A DNA stretch of 64,000 nucleotides, taken from positions 1 to 64,000 of the forward strand of contig JACRCW010000039.1 in assembly GCA_016218805.1 (NCBI GenBank), in the 5' to 3' direction. The position numbers and the translations under genes were made by a program. Below the pieces are notes generated by a model, which saw only the letters and a program-made list of their open reading frames with translations, ran no database searches and was not told where the DNA came from. The stretch comes from Deltaproteobacteria bacterium (GTDB taxonomy: Bacteria > Myxococcota > JACRCW01). Positions 34,618-43,761 of the stretch are shown in pieces; within the stretch, counting starts at the first letter, position 1, and each line of letters begins with the position of its first letter.

Positions 34618-36708
34618 ATGTTGTTCAGCATCGTCATCAACGAAAAAGGTGGCCAGCCCCGTGTCATGGAGTTTGACAAGGGGGAGGTGACGATTGGCCG
34701 GGTGGCCGGCAACGACATCGTCCTTCCCAAGGGGAACATCTCCAAGCGGCACAGCCGGATTGTCCAGAAGGACGGGAAGTTCATTGTCGTTGACCTGAAG
34801 TCCACCAACGGCACGTATGTGAACGGCAAGAAGATCACCGCGCCGCAGGTCATCAAGGACGCGGACAAGATCTACGTGGGCGACTTCACGCTCACCATTG
34901 AACCGGCGGGCGCCGCGGGCGCCGCCGCCGACGCGCACGCCGCGCCACCGGCCGCCGCTGCCGCCCGGCCGGCCGCGGGGGGCAGGCCGCCGCGGGCCCC
35001 GGAACCGGAAGAGGAAGATCCTTTCGACAACATTGACGATGCGGGCAGCGGCCAGGCGGCCGCGTCTGCGGACCTGGACGCGGGCGCGGAGCCCGTTCTG
35101 GAGCCGGAGCCGGAACCCGAGCCCGAGCCGGAACCCGAGCCCGCTGGCGAACCCGACGCGGCGCCGGAGGATTTTGGTGCCGACCAGTTTGACGAGGACT
35201 TTGAGGCGGCGGTGGCCAAGGAGCCACCCCCGCCGCCGCCCCCGCCGCCCGCCGCGCGCGCCCAGCCCAAGCCCTCCCCGGCGCCGGTGAAGCCGGCCCC
35301 GGAGCCCGTCAAACCGGTGGTGCAGGCCAAACCCGAACCCAAGAAGCCTGGCCCCGCCCCCAAGGCCGCCGCCGCACACACGCCGGCCCCGCCGGCCCAC
35401 CCGCTGCCGCGCCATCCCAAGGAACAGGCGGCCGCCCTGTCCCAGGCGTCCGGCGCCGCACGGGACCTGCACAACGCGCTGGTGATGTGGATGGAGGAGC
35501 AGGGCGTGGACCCCACGTTGCTGCCGGACCAGGAGCTGCAGACGCGCGTCAAGGAAGGCGTGGACGAATGCCTGGGCCGCGTGGAGATGCAGCTGCCCAA
35601 GGGCTACACGCCGGAGACGGTGGGTGAGGTTGTTGCCAGTGAGGTGGCCGGCGGCGGCGCCCTGGATGAACTGCTGGCGGACGAATCCGTGGACGAGCTG
35701 TTTGTCAACGGGCCGCAGTACGTCTGCGCGGTCAAGGGCGGACACGCGCACCTGACCACGCGGTTCTTTTCGTCTGAGAACGCACTGGCCAATGCCATCC
35801 ACCGCGTGTTGGCCCGCTCCGGCGTGCGGGTGGAGGACACGCCGCTGCTGGACGTGCGCCTCAAGGACGGTTCCAAGCTGGTGGCCGTGATGGACCCGGT
35901 GGCGCCCACCGGCCCGCTTTTGACCTGGCGGCGCGGCCGGCGCGCGCTGGCCAACGCGGAGGAACTGACCCGGCAGGGCGTGCTGAGCCAGGCCATGGTG
36001 GAGTTCCTGCAGACGGCGGTGGCCGCGCGCAAGAACATTGTTGTGGCGGGAGCGGCCGGCGCGGGAAAGACGGGACTGGTGGGCGCGCTGGGCGCGCTGG
36101 TGCCGGACTCGGAGCGCATCATTGTGGTGGAGGACGCGGGCGAGGTGGTGTTGCCGCAGCCGCAGGTGGCGCACCTGGAGACGCGCCCGCCGCGCGCGGA
36201 CGGCGCCGGCGGCGTGGACCTCACCGCGCTGGTGCGCGCGGCGCTGCGCATGCAACCGGACCGGCTGGTGGCCGGCGAGTGCCGTGGCGGCGAAGCGCTC
36301 CCGCTGCTGCAGGCGATGAGCGCCGGCCAGGACGGCACGCTGCTCACGGTGCATGCGCACAGCCCGCGTGACTGCCTGGCCCGCCTGGAGATGATGGTGA
36401 TGATGGGCGGCCAGGACCTCCCGGTGAAGGCGGTGCGTGAGCTCATTGCCAATGCGGTGGACGTCATTGTGATGATCACGCGCTTTGGGGACGGGTCCCG
36501 GCGCGTCACGCAGGTGTGCGAAGTCAGCGGCATGGAGGTGGACATCATCACCATGCAGGACATCTTCACCTTCAAGCGCGAAGGCGCCGACGACAACGGC
36601 GCCGGGAAGGGCCGGTTTCTGGCCACCGGGTTTGTCCCGCGCTTCTATGAGGACCTGCAGCAGCGCGGCCTCAGCCCCAACATGGGCATCTTCCGCGAAG
36701 ACGGCTGA
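34618..36708 (+). CDS. FHA-domain/CpaF-type secretion ATPase fusion
   Basis: The 696-residue cytoplasmic protein starts at the ATG at 34618, after AAGGGG. Residues 1-98 are an FHA domain (GRVAGNDIVLPKGNISKRHSR, then DLKSTNGTYVNGKK) that recognises phosphothreonine. Residues 100-270 form a long acidic Glu-Pro and Pro-rich linker, including an imperfect Glu-Pro microsatellite at 35088-35150. The C-terminal part is a TadA/CpaF ATPase: LLADESVDELFVNGP, Walker A AGAAGAGKTGLVG (near 476), IIVVEDAGEV, then PDRLVAGECRGGEALPLLQAMSAG and TVHAHSPRDCLARLEMMV. It normally powers Tad pili or secretion. Here no other Tad gene is adjacent, so the partner machine is elsewhere. Confidence 0.93.
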   Translation: MLFSIVINEKGGQPRVMEFDKGEVTIGRVAGNDIVLPKGNISKRHSRIVQKDGKFIVVDLKSTNGTYVNGKKITAPQVIKDADKIYVGDFTLTIEPAGAAGAAADAHAAPPAAAAARPAAGGRPPRAPEPEEEDPFDNIDDAGSGQAAASADLDAGAEPVLEPEPEPEPEPEPEPAGEPDAAPEDFGADQFDEDFEAAVAKEPPPPPPPPPAARAQPKPSPAPVKPAPEPVKPVVQAKPEPKKPGPAPKAAAAHTPAPPAHPLPRHPKEQAAALSQASGAARDLHNALVMWMEEQGVDPTLLPDQELQTRVKEGVDECLGRVEMQLPKGYTPETVGEVVASEVAGGGALDELLADESVDELFVNGPQYVCAVKGGHAHLTTRFFSSENALANAIHRVLARSGVRVEDTPLLDVRLKDGSKLVAVMDPVAPTGPLLTWRRGRRALANAEELTRQGVLSQAMVEFLQTAVAARKNIVVAGAAGAGKTGLVGALGALVPDSERIIVVEDAGEVVLPQPQVAHLETRPPRADGAGGVDLTALVRAALRMQPDRLVAGECRGGEALPLLQAMSAGQDGTLLTVHAHSPRDCLARLEMMVMMGGQDLPVKAVRELIANAVDVIVMITRFGDGSRRVTQVCEVSGMEVDIITMQDIFTFKREGADDNGAGKGRFLATGFVPRFYEDLQQRGLSPNMGIFREDG

Positions 36709-36717
36709 ACCACCCCG

Positions 36718-37368
36718 TCAGCCCCTGCCCGCTTTGGCCTTCATGGCTGCCAGCCGGTCCTCCAGGCTGCCCTCCCCGCCGGCCAGTTCCCGCTGCGCCT
36801 CCGCGCGGGCTTCGTCATGTTCAATGCGCTCCTCCATGCGGCCAAACGTGTCAAACGCGCTGGTATCCCCAACGTGGTCCTTGCCCGGCCGCCCCGCGGC
36901 GGTGGCCTCCTGCCGCTGCCGGGCCGCCTCCGCCTTGGCCAGGCGCTGCTTGAGTTCGTCGCGGCGCGCCTTGGCCGCCAGGATGCCGCGGTCCATCTCC
37001 TTGATGGACTCACCCAGCTCGGAGAGCGCGCGCCCCTGGTCCGCCACGCCCCTGGCCAGCTCCCCCGCCAGCGCGTCCACGCGCTCCTTCTCCGTGAGCG
37101 CCGCGCGCGCCACCTCCTCCTTGCCCTGCCCCACCGCGGCCACGGCCGCCTTCTCCAGCTGCGCGGAGCGCTCCTGCTGCGCCGCCAGCTGCTTGTGGGC
37201 CAGCTTCAGCGCCGTGGCCACCTCCAGCTGGGTGCTGGCCACCTTGCGGCGCTGCTGCTCCATGTCCGTGACCGCCTGGTCCAGCTGCTTGCGGGGATCC
37301 TCCGCGTCAGCCAACGCCGCGTTGGTGTTGGACTTGATGAGGTTGCCCAACCGCCCAAGGATTCCCAT
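36718..37368 (-). CDS. PspA/IM30 (ESCRT-III-like) family protein
   Basis: The 216-residue protein is almost entirely helical. The N-terminus GILGRLGNLIKSNTNAALAD, followed by DAEDPRKQLDQAVTDMEQQ, is the standard PspA start: an amphipathic membrane-binding helix 0, then the coiled-coil hairpin. Long heptad regions continue to about residue 160, then TSAFDTFGRMEERIEHDEARAEA. Such proteins polymerise on membranes to maintain integrity under envelope stress. The usual PspBC or VIPP partners are absent. It is convergent with the FHA/CpaF gene (9-base gap) and divergent from dusB. Confidence 0.92.
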   Translation of the reverse strand: MGILGRLGNLIKSNTNAALADAEDPRKQLDQAVTDMEQQRRKVASTQLEVATALKLAHKQLAAQQERSAQLEKAAVAAVGQGKEEVARAALTEKERVDALAGELARGVADQGRALSELGESIKEMDRGILAAKARRDELKQRLAKAEAARQRQEATAAGRPGKDHVGDTSAFDTFGRMEERIEHDEARAEAQRELAGGEGSLEDRLAAMKAKAGRG

Positions 37369-37448
37369 GGCTCCGCCTCCGCCGCGCCATGCTACCCGCG
37401 CCCGCCGTTGACGGCGACCATGCCGCGCCGTACCGCAACTGCTCCGTC

Positions 37449-38468
37449 ATGCCGCGCATTGGACCGTTTGCCGCCCGCAACCCCTTCATCCTGGCACCCA
37501 TGGCCGGCGTGAGTGAGCTGCCGTTCCGCGTGCTGGCCCTGGAGATGGGCGCGGCGCTGGCGCCCACGGAGCTCATCAGCGCCAAGGGGCTGGAGTACCT
37601 CAACCGCCGCACGCGGGAGTACCTGCGGCATGCGCCCGTGGAGCAACCGTTCTGGGTGCAGCTGTTTGGCGGCGAACCGCGCGGCATGGCCATTGCCGCG
37701 GAACGCGCCGTGGCGGCGGGGGCGCACATGCTCGACGTGAACATGGGCTGCCCGGTGAAGAAGGTCACCAAGACGGGCGCAGGCAGCGCCTTGCTGGGTG
37801 ACCCCGCGCGGGCCGCGCTGATCATCACGGAGATGCGCCGCGCCGTGGGTGACCGCGTCCCCGTGACGGCAAAGCTCCGCTCCGGCTGGGACAGCACGTC
37901 CATTGGCTGTGTGGACCTGGCGCGGCAGCTGGAGGACGCTGGCGCAGCCGCGGTGGCGCTGCACGCGCGCACACGTGCGCAGGGGTACGGCGGGCGCGCG
38001 GACTGGTCACTCATTGCACAGCTCAAGCGCGCGGTGCGCATTCCCGTCATTGGCAACGGTGACGTCATGAGCGTGGCGGATGCCCGGCGGATGCTGGAGA
38101 CCACCGGGTGTGACTTTGTCATGGTGGGGCGCGGCGCGCTGGGCAATCCGTGGATCTTCCGCGCGCTGGCGGCGGGCGTGGACGCGGGACCGCCCGCGGC
38201 GGCGGAGCGGCTCACCGTCATCCTCCGCCACCTCGGTGAGCACATCGCTTTCCACGGGGACCAGGGCCGCGCAGTGCGCTCGTTCCGGCCGCACCTGGTC
38301 TGGTACAGCAAGGGCGTGCGGGGTGGGGCGGCGTTCCGCGAACACGTCATGCAACTGGACGGCGCGGAGGCGGTGCGGGACGCGTGCGCGCGGTTCTTCC
38401 GGGACGCCGTGGTGTCCGGGGAGCCCGAGCCCGACGACGGCGTGGACTACGCGACTGCACTGGGGTGA
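37449..38468 (+). CDS. dusB: tRNA-dihydrouridine synthase (DusB-type)
   Basis: The protein is about 339 residues. The ATG at 37449 (MPRIGPFAARNPFILAPMAG) matches the family start; the frame is open upstream but without homology. It is an FMN-dependent enzyme that reduces uridine to dihydrouridine in the tRNA D-loop. Seen: LAPMAGVSELPFR (FMN site), VQLFGGEP, the catalytic-Cys segment DVNMGCPVKKVTKTGAGSAL (Cys near 100), TAKLRSGWD, HARTRAQGYGGRADW, IPVIGNGDV and VMVGRGALGNPWIF. A C-terminal helical tRNA-binding domain follows. Often next to fis or ntrB in proteobacteria; here it stands alone. Confidence 0.95.
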   Translation: MPRIGPFAARNPFILAPMAGVSELPFRVLALEMGAALAPTELISAKGLEYLNRRTREYLRHAPVEQPFWVQLFGGEPRGMAIAAERAVAAGAHMLDVNMGCPVKKVTKTGAGSALLGDPARAALIITEMRRAVGDRVPVTAKLRSGWDSTSIGCVDLARQLEDAGAAAVALHARTRAQGYGGRADWSLIAQLKRAVRIPVIGNGDVMSVADARRMLETTGCDFVMVGRGALGNPWIFRALAAGVDAGPPAAAERLTVILRHLGEHIAFHGDQGRAVRSFRPHLVWYSKGVRGGAAFREHVMQLDGAEAVRDACARFFRDAVVSGEPEPDDGVDYATALG

Positions 38469-38499
38469 CCCCGGGGTCCGTGCCACGGCACCAGAAACG

Positions 38500-38539
38500 C
38501 CGCGCCCCGCCACTTCCTTGACGGAAGCCCGGGGCGCGG
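38500..38539. terminator. Long GC-rich hairpin between convergent dusB and peroxiredoxin genes
   Basis: A perfect 10-bp stem, CCGCGCCCCG (38500-38509) with CGGGGCGCGG (38530-38539), encloses a second inner stem CTTCC/GGAAG. No T-run follows on either strand. Its position between two convergent stop codons (38468 and 38570) suits a bidirectional terminator or transcript-end stabiliser. Confidence 0.6.
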
Positions 38540-38569
38540 ACGGCGTGCGCGGCCTGACGCCGCGGGCGC

Positions 38570-39160
38570 TCACTTCTGGCTGGACAGGTAGCTCGCCACG
38601 CCCGTTGCGGTCGGGTTCATGGTCTTTTCGCCCTCGTGCCATTCGGCGGGGCACACCTGGTCACCGTGCTCATCCACAAACTTCACCGCGTCCAGCGTGC
38701 GCAGCGTCTCCGTCACGGACCGGCCAATGGGCAGGTCATTGACGTGCGCGGTGCGCACCACGCCCTTCTTGTCAATGATGAACGTGCCGCGCAGCGCCAC
38801 GTCCCCGCCGTCCACCAGCACGCCGTAATCCCGCGCGATGTTCTTGTTGAGGTCTGCAATGAGCGGGTAGCTGATGCCGCCGATTCCGCCCTTGTCCTTG
38901 GTGGTGTTGCGCCACGCGTAGTGCGTGTGCTTGCTGTCCACGCTGCATCCCAGCACCACGGCGCCGCGCTTCTCAAAGTCCTTCACGTGCTTGTCAAACG
39001 CGAGGATCTCCGTGGGGCACACAAAGGTGAAATCCAGGGGATAGAAGAACAGCACCACGTACTTGCCGCGGTACTGCTCCAGGCTGACGTCCTGGAACTC
39101 ATTGTTGGGCATCACTGCGGTGGCCTTGAAAGCGGGGGCTTGTTTCTGGACGAGGCTCAT
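38570..39160 (-). CDS. Typical 2-Cys peroxiredoxin (AhpC/TSA family)
   Basis: The protein is about 196 residues, from the ATG at 39160 with AAGGA 6-7 bases upstream. It reduces hydrogen peroxide and organic hydroperoxides. Peroxidatic Cys48 lies in PLDFTFVCPTEI, and resolving Cys170 in QVCPAEW near the C-terminus, so it is a typical dimeric 2-Cys enzyme. Other family blocks: SYPLIADLNKNIARDYGVL, LRGTFIIDKKGVVR, INDLPIGRSVTETLR-like sequence (VNDLPIGRSVTETLRTLDAVKF). No dedicated reductase (AhpF/AhpD) is adjacent; thioredoxin probably serves. No OxyR-type gene nearby. Confidence 0.96.
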   Translation of the reverse strand: MSLVQKQAPAFKATAVMPNNEFQDVSLEQYRGKYVVLFFYPLDFTFVCPTEILAFDKHVKDFEKRGAVVLGCSVDSKHTHYAWRNTTKDKGGIGGISYPLIADLNKNIARDYGVLVDGGDVALRGTFIIDKKGVVRTAHVNDLPIGRSVTETLRTLDAVKFVDEHGDQVCPAEWHEGEKTMNPTATGVASYLSSQK

Positions 39161-39290
39161 GAACCGTTCCTTTCCGGTGTGGTCTGAGGTCTTGGTAGCC
39201 GGCGTCTTAACGGCCGACAGGGTGCGTGCAAGCGGACTCCCCTCCGCGGAGGCGCGCGGGCTGCATGGGTAGGGCACACCTACCAGGGTG

Positions 39291-40331
39291 TCAATGTGGC
39301 CGTTTCTCAGCGTCTGGACGCGGAGTTTCCGCCTTGTGCGGTGCCGTGGGCGCGCTGGGGAAACCCCAGGCGCGGGCACGGACCGTGAGTGCAACGACTC
39401 CGTCCCGGCACTGCACCAGCAGCGTGGTGCCGGACCAGACGTGGTCCACGGGCAACGTCTTGCCCGGCTCAAACCCCTGCGCGTCCACCACGTCCACGCG
39501 GTCATGGCCCACCTGCGCCCAGAGCGGCACCCACAGGCTGACGCCACGGACAAAGTTGAACACCGCGCGCGCGTCGCGGTCGAACCGCACGCGCAGGTCC
39601 TCCCCCTCCGGGCGCGGGCTGCGGAACGCGCGCGCCAACTCCTGCCGCGTGGGCTGCGCCGTGCCGCGGAACAGGTCCCACACGCCCTGCACCATCATCT
39701 CCGCGCCCTCGCGCGCCATGGCGGACACCAGCGCGGGACCGCGCAGTCCGTCGGGCATGGGCAGGCGCCGCTGCTGCAGGATGTCTCCGTCGTCTTCGCC
39801 GGGGGCCAGCAGGTGCAGCGTGAGCCCGGTCTCCGGCAGCGCGTCATGGAACGTCCAGAACAGCGGTGCCGGGCCGCGGTACGCGGGCAACAGCGACGGG
39901 TGGAGGTTCACCGCTCCCAGCCGCGGCAGCGCCAGCAGGCCGCGGCGGAACAGCTGGTTGAAGAACGCCACGCAGTACACGTCCGCGTCCAGCCGGCGCA
40001 GCACCGCCAGCGCGCGCGACGCGGACGCGTCCCCGACGAGAAAACACGGAATGCGCAGCTCTTCGGCCAGCTCAAAGGGGTCATCCGGCACCGTGCCGTC
40101 CGCGCTGGCCGGTGGACCACGGCCGTGCCACAGGTGCCACCACGCCGCCCGCACGCGCGTCATCAGACCCGGCACGCGCGTGGCCACGTTGGTGCGCCGC
40201 AGCGCCACCCCGCCAATGGGCTTCACCACGGCCACCACCTCCGCGCCGCTGCGCAGCAGCGCCAGCAGCGGGCGCGAGGAGAACTCACTGTCCATGCCGA
40301 AATACACAACGCGGGGCCGGTCCCTGCCCAT
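39291..40331 (-). CDS. Formyltransferase (Fmt-like fold)
   Basis: The protein is about 346 residues from the ATG at 40331. The N-terminal Rossmann-like formyltransferase domain begins RVVYFGMDSEFSSRPLLALL. The cofactor/catalytic segments are FFNQLFRRGLLALPRLGAVN, NLHPSLLPAYRGPAP (Asn and His) and LTLHLLAPGEDDGDILQQ (Asp). The C-terminal part resembles the OB-like Fmt C-domain (VWSGTTLLVQCRDGVVALTVRA). A second, stand-alone Fmt-like enzyme could formylate Met-tRNA or a sugar nucleotide; the active-site residues cannot decide. It lies 10 bases downstream of the IPT/FG-GAP lipoprotein gene and may share its transcript. Confidence 0.85.
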   Translation of the reverse strand: MGRDRPRVVYFGMDSEFSSRPLLALLRSGAEVVAVVKPIGGVALRRTNVATRVPGLMTRVRAAWWHLWHGRGPPASADGTVPDDPFELAEELRIPCFLVGDASASRALAVLRRLDADVYCVAFFNQLFRRGLLALPRLGAVNLHPSLLPAYRGPAPLFWTFHDALPETGLTLHLLAPGEDDGDILQQRRLPMPDGLRGPALVSAMAREGAEMMVQGVWDLFRGTAQPTRQELARAFRSPRPEGEDLRVRFDRDARAVFNFVRGVSLWVPLWAQVGHDRVDVVDAQGFEPGKTLPVDHVWSGTTLLVQCRDGVVALTVRARAWGFPSAPTAPHKAETPRPDAEKRPH

Positions 40332-40341
40332 GGCGGCGCCC

Positions 40342-43300
40342 TCACCGCTCCGGCTGCGCCAGCAGCAGACGGTCCTGGCCGTGGTTGACCATGAACAGGT
40401 CCAGGTCCCCGTCGTCGTCAAAGTCGCCCGGCACCAGGTCTGAGGTGCCCAGGGACTCCTGCGGCAGCGCGCCGGGTGCCGGCACAAAGGTGCCGTCCCC
40501 GCGGTTCACAAAGATGCGGCTGACGTCATCCAGGTTGCACGCCAGGATCTCCAGGTCACCGTCCCCGTCCAGGTCCGCCACAATCGTGCTGATGGTGGGC
40601 TCGTCCAGCGTGGGGACACCCAGGCGTGTGTCATCCCGTACAAAGTCCGCGCCCGGCACGCCCATGAGGATCACCGTGCTGCTGGTGTTGCCTGGCCGCC
40701 CGACGATGCCGACGTTGCTGGGCACGTAGCTGGGCATCACCAGGTCCGCGCGCCCGTCCCCGTCCAGGTCCCCCAGCGCAATGCCGTATACGTCACCCAC
40801 CACGTCCTGCAGGTCCGGCACATCCGTCTCCTGGAACCCGCCCGGCAGGTTGAGCAGCACGCGGTGCCGCGGATACCCCACGCCGTCCGGGCCCTGGTAG
40901 TTCTTGTTGTCCACGACAATGACGATGTCATTGCGGCCGTTGCCGTCCAGGTCCGCCACCTCCAGCTTGTGGTCATGCACCTGCGCGCGGTCATGCGGGA
41001 TGCGGCCGCTGGCATCCTGGAAGGCGCCGCCGCCGGTGTTGAAGAACAGGTTGTCCCGCCCCACCACGCTCTCATCGCACGTGGTGTCAAAGTTGGAGCA
41101 GCCAATGTTGAGGATCAGCACGTCAGCCACGCCATCCGCGCTGAAGTCCGCCACCGTGGCTTCAAACGCGCCGTCCCCCTGCGAGGGCATGCCCATCTCC
41201 GAGAAGTTGGCGGCGCCGTCGTTGCGGAACAGGTGGGTCTGCTCGCTGGCAGCCAGCAGCAGCTCCGGGCGTCCGTCACCGTCCAGGTCACCCAGGCTCA
41301 CCTGGTTGGCCGTGAGCACGGGCGAGAACACGCGCCGCTCAAACACCGGCCCCCCGCCCTGCGCCAGCCGGCTCAGGTACACCACGCTGCGCTCAGGCCC
41401 GTCCACATCGCCGTTGGCCACCGCCACGTCCAGGTCACCGTCCCCGTCCAGGTCCGCCACCTCCGCGTCGTTGCCGGTATCAAACTCCGCGGGCACCGCG
41501 CCCTGCCGCGGGACCAACGTGCGGTACTGGAACGCTCCCTCCTCGCTCTCACCGGTCCCATCCGGATTCAGGAACCGCACGGCCACACTGCCCAGCGCGT
41601 GCGCGGGGGACTGGGCAATGAGTTCGCGGTCACTGACGCGGGTGACCTGGCCGGCCTCCACCGTGCCAAAGAACAGCCGCACCCCGGGGCGCATGCCCGC
41701 GCTGCGCACCCGGACGCGCGTGAAGCCCACGTCAAACCCGCCCGGTGGCTGCACCGCCAGGCCCACGTAGGTGTACCCGCGCTCCAGCGTGTCCTCCTGC
41801 GCATCCGGGTTCACCACGCGCACATCGGCGGGACCGCGCTCGCCGGGCGGTGTGCGGCAGGTGATCTGCGTGCCGTCCGCGCTGACCACCGCGCCGTCAC
41901 ACGGCGCCCCGTCAATGGTCACCACCGCGCCCGGCTGGAAGTAGCGGCCGTGCACCACCACCACGTCCCCACCAAAGGTGGGCCCGTCCGGCGGCACCAC
42001 GGAGGTCACCTCCGGCGGCGGGATGTAGACGTACAGCGCCGCGCCCACACCCAGGCTCAGCGGGTGGTTGCGCACGCCCACGTCCGCGGGCCCCGGCTCC
42101 CCCGGTGGCGTCTTGGCGTTGAGCTCCGTGGCGCTGACCACCAACACGTCGGTGGCCGCGGCCCCGTCGAATTCCACCGTGATGGCCTCGCCGCGGATGG
42201 ACCGGAAGAAGCGCCCGGTGATGACCACGTCCGTGCCACCGCGCGTGGGGCCGCGGCCCGGCACCACGTGCAGCGGCTCGGGCGGCCACAGGTAGGTGTA
42301 CGCGTTGTCCAGACCCGCGCTCCGGCCGTCCGGCGGCGGGTTCTGCACCTCCACGCGCACACGCCGCTCCCCGCCCGGCGGCGCGGGAAGCACGGGCTCC
42401 GCGGCCCCCGGCACGCGCACGCGCACGCGGTCCCGGCTGCCCGCCTCCAGGACCTCGGCGGGAATCCCGTCAAACCGCACCTGCATTCCCGGCAGGAAAC
42501 CCGCCCCCAGCACTTCCGCCTCCGCGCCCGGCGCCAACGGCCCGTCCGGCGGGTCCACGCCCAGCACCACGGGCGGCCCGTTGTAGTAGTAGCCCCCCTC
42601 CAGCGTGCCTTCCTGCCCGTCGGGATTCACCACGGTCACGTCCGCCGCGCCCGGCGCGCCCGCCGGCACCGTGCACGTGAGTTCTTCAGCGGACAGCACC
42701 ACCACGTCCGTGCAGGGCAACCCGCCCACGGTCACCTGCGCTCCCGGCTCAAACCAATGTCCGGTGACCACCACCACCTGTCCGCCAAAGTCCGGGCCTT
42801 CGGGCGGCTCCACCGCATCCACCACGGGCGGCGGCACGTAGCGGTAGCCCTGGGGCAGCACGCCCTCCCCGCCCAGCGGGTGCAGCGCCGCCACATCAGC
42901 AAAGCCGGCGTTGCCCGGCGGCGTGCGGCATTGGATGAGGAAGGACGACACCACCGTGACAAAGCGCGCGTGCCGGCCCTGGAACGTCACGCGCGTGCCG
43001 TCCACAAAGTCCTGGCCCTCCACCAGGACGGGCGTGTCCCCGGCGGTGGGACCGTGGTCGGGCACCACGCGGAGCACGCGTGGCGCGCGGTAGTAGATGA
43101 ACCCGTCCCGCAGCGTTCCCTGGCCCAGGTCCGGGTTGGTGGCGGTGATGTCCGCCGGGCCCTCTTCGCCCGCGGGCAGCGTGCAGTAGGCCAGGTCCGG
43201 GCGGACCACCTCCACAAAACCGCAGGACAGTCCGTCCACCGTGAGGTCCATCCCCGCGCGGAAGTCCACGCCGGTGACGGTGACCCGCACGCCGCCACTG

Positions 43301-43752
43301 GTGGGCCCGTACGGAGGCAGCACGGACGTCACCTGCGGTGCGCTGGGCAGCCGCCCCACGCTGAAGGCGAACGACTCGTCCGGCCAGGCCGGGGGCTCAA
43401 TGCAGCATGCGCCCAGGCGATTGCACGCGCGCACCGCGTAACGGACGGTGGTGCCCCAGGGGAACGCGCCCACGCGGCCGGCAAAGCGCACGCCATCGGG
43501 GTCCGCACCGTCCGCCACGCGGTCCATGGGCCGCCGGGTGACCGCCGCAGGGTCCACGGGCGCCCCGCCCGCGGGCATCCCGGCAAACAGCAGCTCGGCG
43601 CCGGTCACGCCCGTGGGGTCGCGCACCAGGGCAAGGACCTCGTGGCCCCCGCCGGTGGCGTCCGTGTCAGACACCAGGCGAACTTCAATCACCGCGGGGC
43701 CCAGGCAGGCCGCCAGCGTGAGGCACGGCAGCGCAATGAGGGCGCGGCGCAT
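40342..43752 (-). CDS. Large IPT/TIG-repeat and FG-GAP-repeat lipoprotein
   Basis: The 1136-residue product has the signal LIALPCLTLAAC. After an N-terminal domain with paired cysteines (CNRLGACCIEPP), it carries about seven tandem IPT/TIG Ig-like domains (about 135-770). Each has P-P-x-V-x-x-V-x-P, G-P-x-x-G-G-x-x-V-x-V-x-G-x-x-F and a closing C-x-x-P-P-G-x-x-G-x-A-D-V pattern. The last 370 residues are FG-GAP/VCBS-type repeats with D-x-D-x-D-G-D-x-D calcium loops (GNDAEVADLDGDGDLDVAVAN and similar), predicted to form a beta-propeller. A surface-exposed adhesin-like or carbohydrate-binding role is inferred. It is likely the first gene of a short transcript with the formyltransferase. Confidence 0.92.
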   Translation of the reverse strand: MRRALIALPCLTLAACLGPAVIEVRLVSDTDATGGGHEVLALVRDPTGVTGAELLFAGMPAGGAPVDPAAVTRRPMDRVADGADPDGVRFAGRVGAFPWGTTVRYAVRACNRLGACCIEPPAWPDESFAFSVGRLPSAPQVTSVLPPYGPTSGGVRVTVTGVDFRAGMDLTVDGLSCGFVEVVRPDLAYCTLPAGEEGPADITATNPDLGQGTLRDGFIYYRAPRVLRVVPDHGPTAGDTPVLVEGQDFVDGTRVTFQGRHARFVTVVSSFLIQCRTPPGNAGFADVAALHPLGGEGVLPQGYRYVPPPVVDAVEPPEGPDFGGQVVVVTGHWFEPGAQVTVGGLPCTDVVVLSAEELTCTVPAGAPGAADVTVVNPDGQEGTLEGGYYYNGPPVVLGVDPPDGPLAPGAEAEVLGAGFLPGMQVRFDGIPAEVLEAGSRDRVRVRVPGAAEPVLPAPPGGERRVRVEVQNPPPDGRSAGLDNAYTYLWPPEPLHVVPGRGPTRGGTDVVITGRFFRSIRGEAITVEFDGAAATDVLVVSATELNAKTPPGEPGPADVGVRNHPLSLGVGAALYVYIPPPEVTSVVPPDGPTFGGDVVVVHGRYFQPGAVVTIDGAPCDGAVVSADGTQITCRTPPGERGPADVRVVNPDAQEDTLERGYTYVGLAVQPPGGFDVGFTRVRVRSAGMRPGVRLFFGTVEAGQVTRVSDRELIAQSPAHALGSVAVRFLNPDGTGESEEGAFQYRTLVPRQGAVPAEFDTGNDAEVADLDGDGDLDVAVANGDVDGPERSVVYLSRLAQGGGPVFERRVFSPVLTANQVSLGDLDGDGRPELLLAASEQTHLFRNDGAANFSEMGMPSQGDGAFEATVADFSADGVADVLILNIGCSNFDTTCDESVVGRDNLFFNTGGGAFQDASGRIPHDRAQVHDHKLEVADLDGNGRNDIVIVVDNKNYQGPDGVGYPRHRVLLNLPGGFQETDVPDLQDVVGDVYGIALGDLDGDGRADLVMPSYVPSNVGIVGRPGNTSSTVILMGVPGADFVRDDTRLGVPTLDEPTISTIVADLDGDGDLEILACNLDDVSRIFVNRGDGTFVPAPGALPQESLGTSDLVPGDFDDDGDLDLFMVNHGQDRLLLAQPER

Positions 43753-43761
43753 GGTGCCCGG

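Noticed and set aside
35088-35150. Glu-Pro microsatellite as a separate repeat element
   Set aside because: It encodes the acidic linker of the FHA/CpaF fusion and is better explained as a flexible protein linker.
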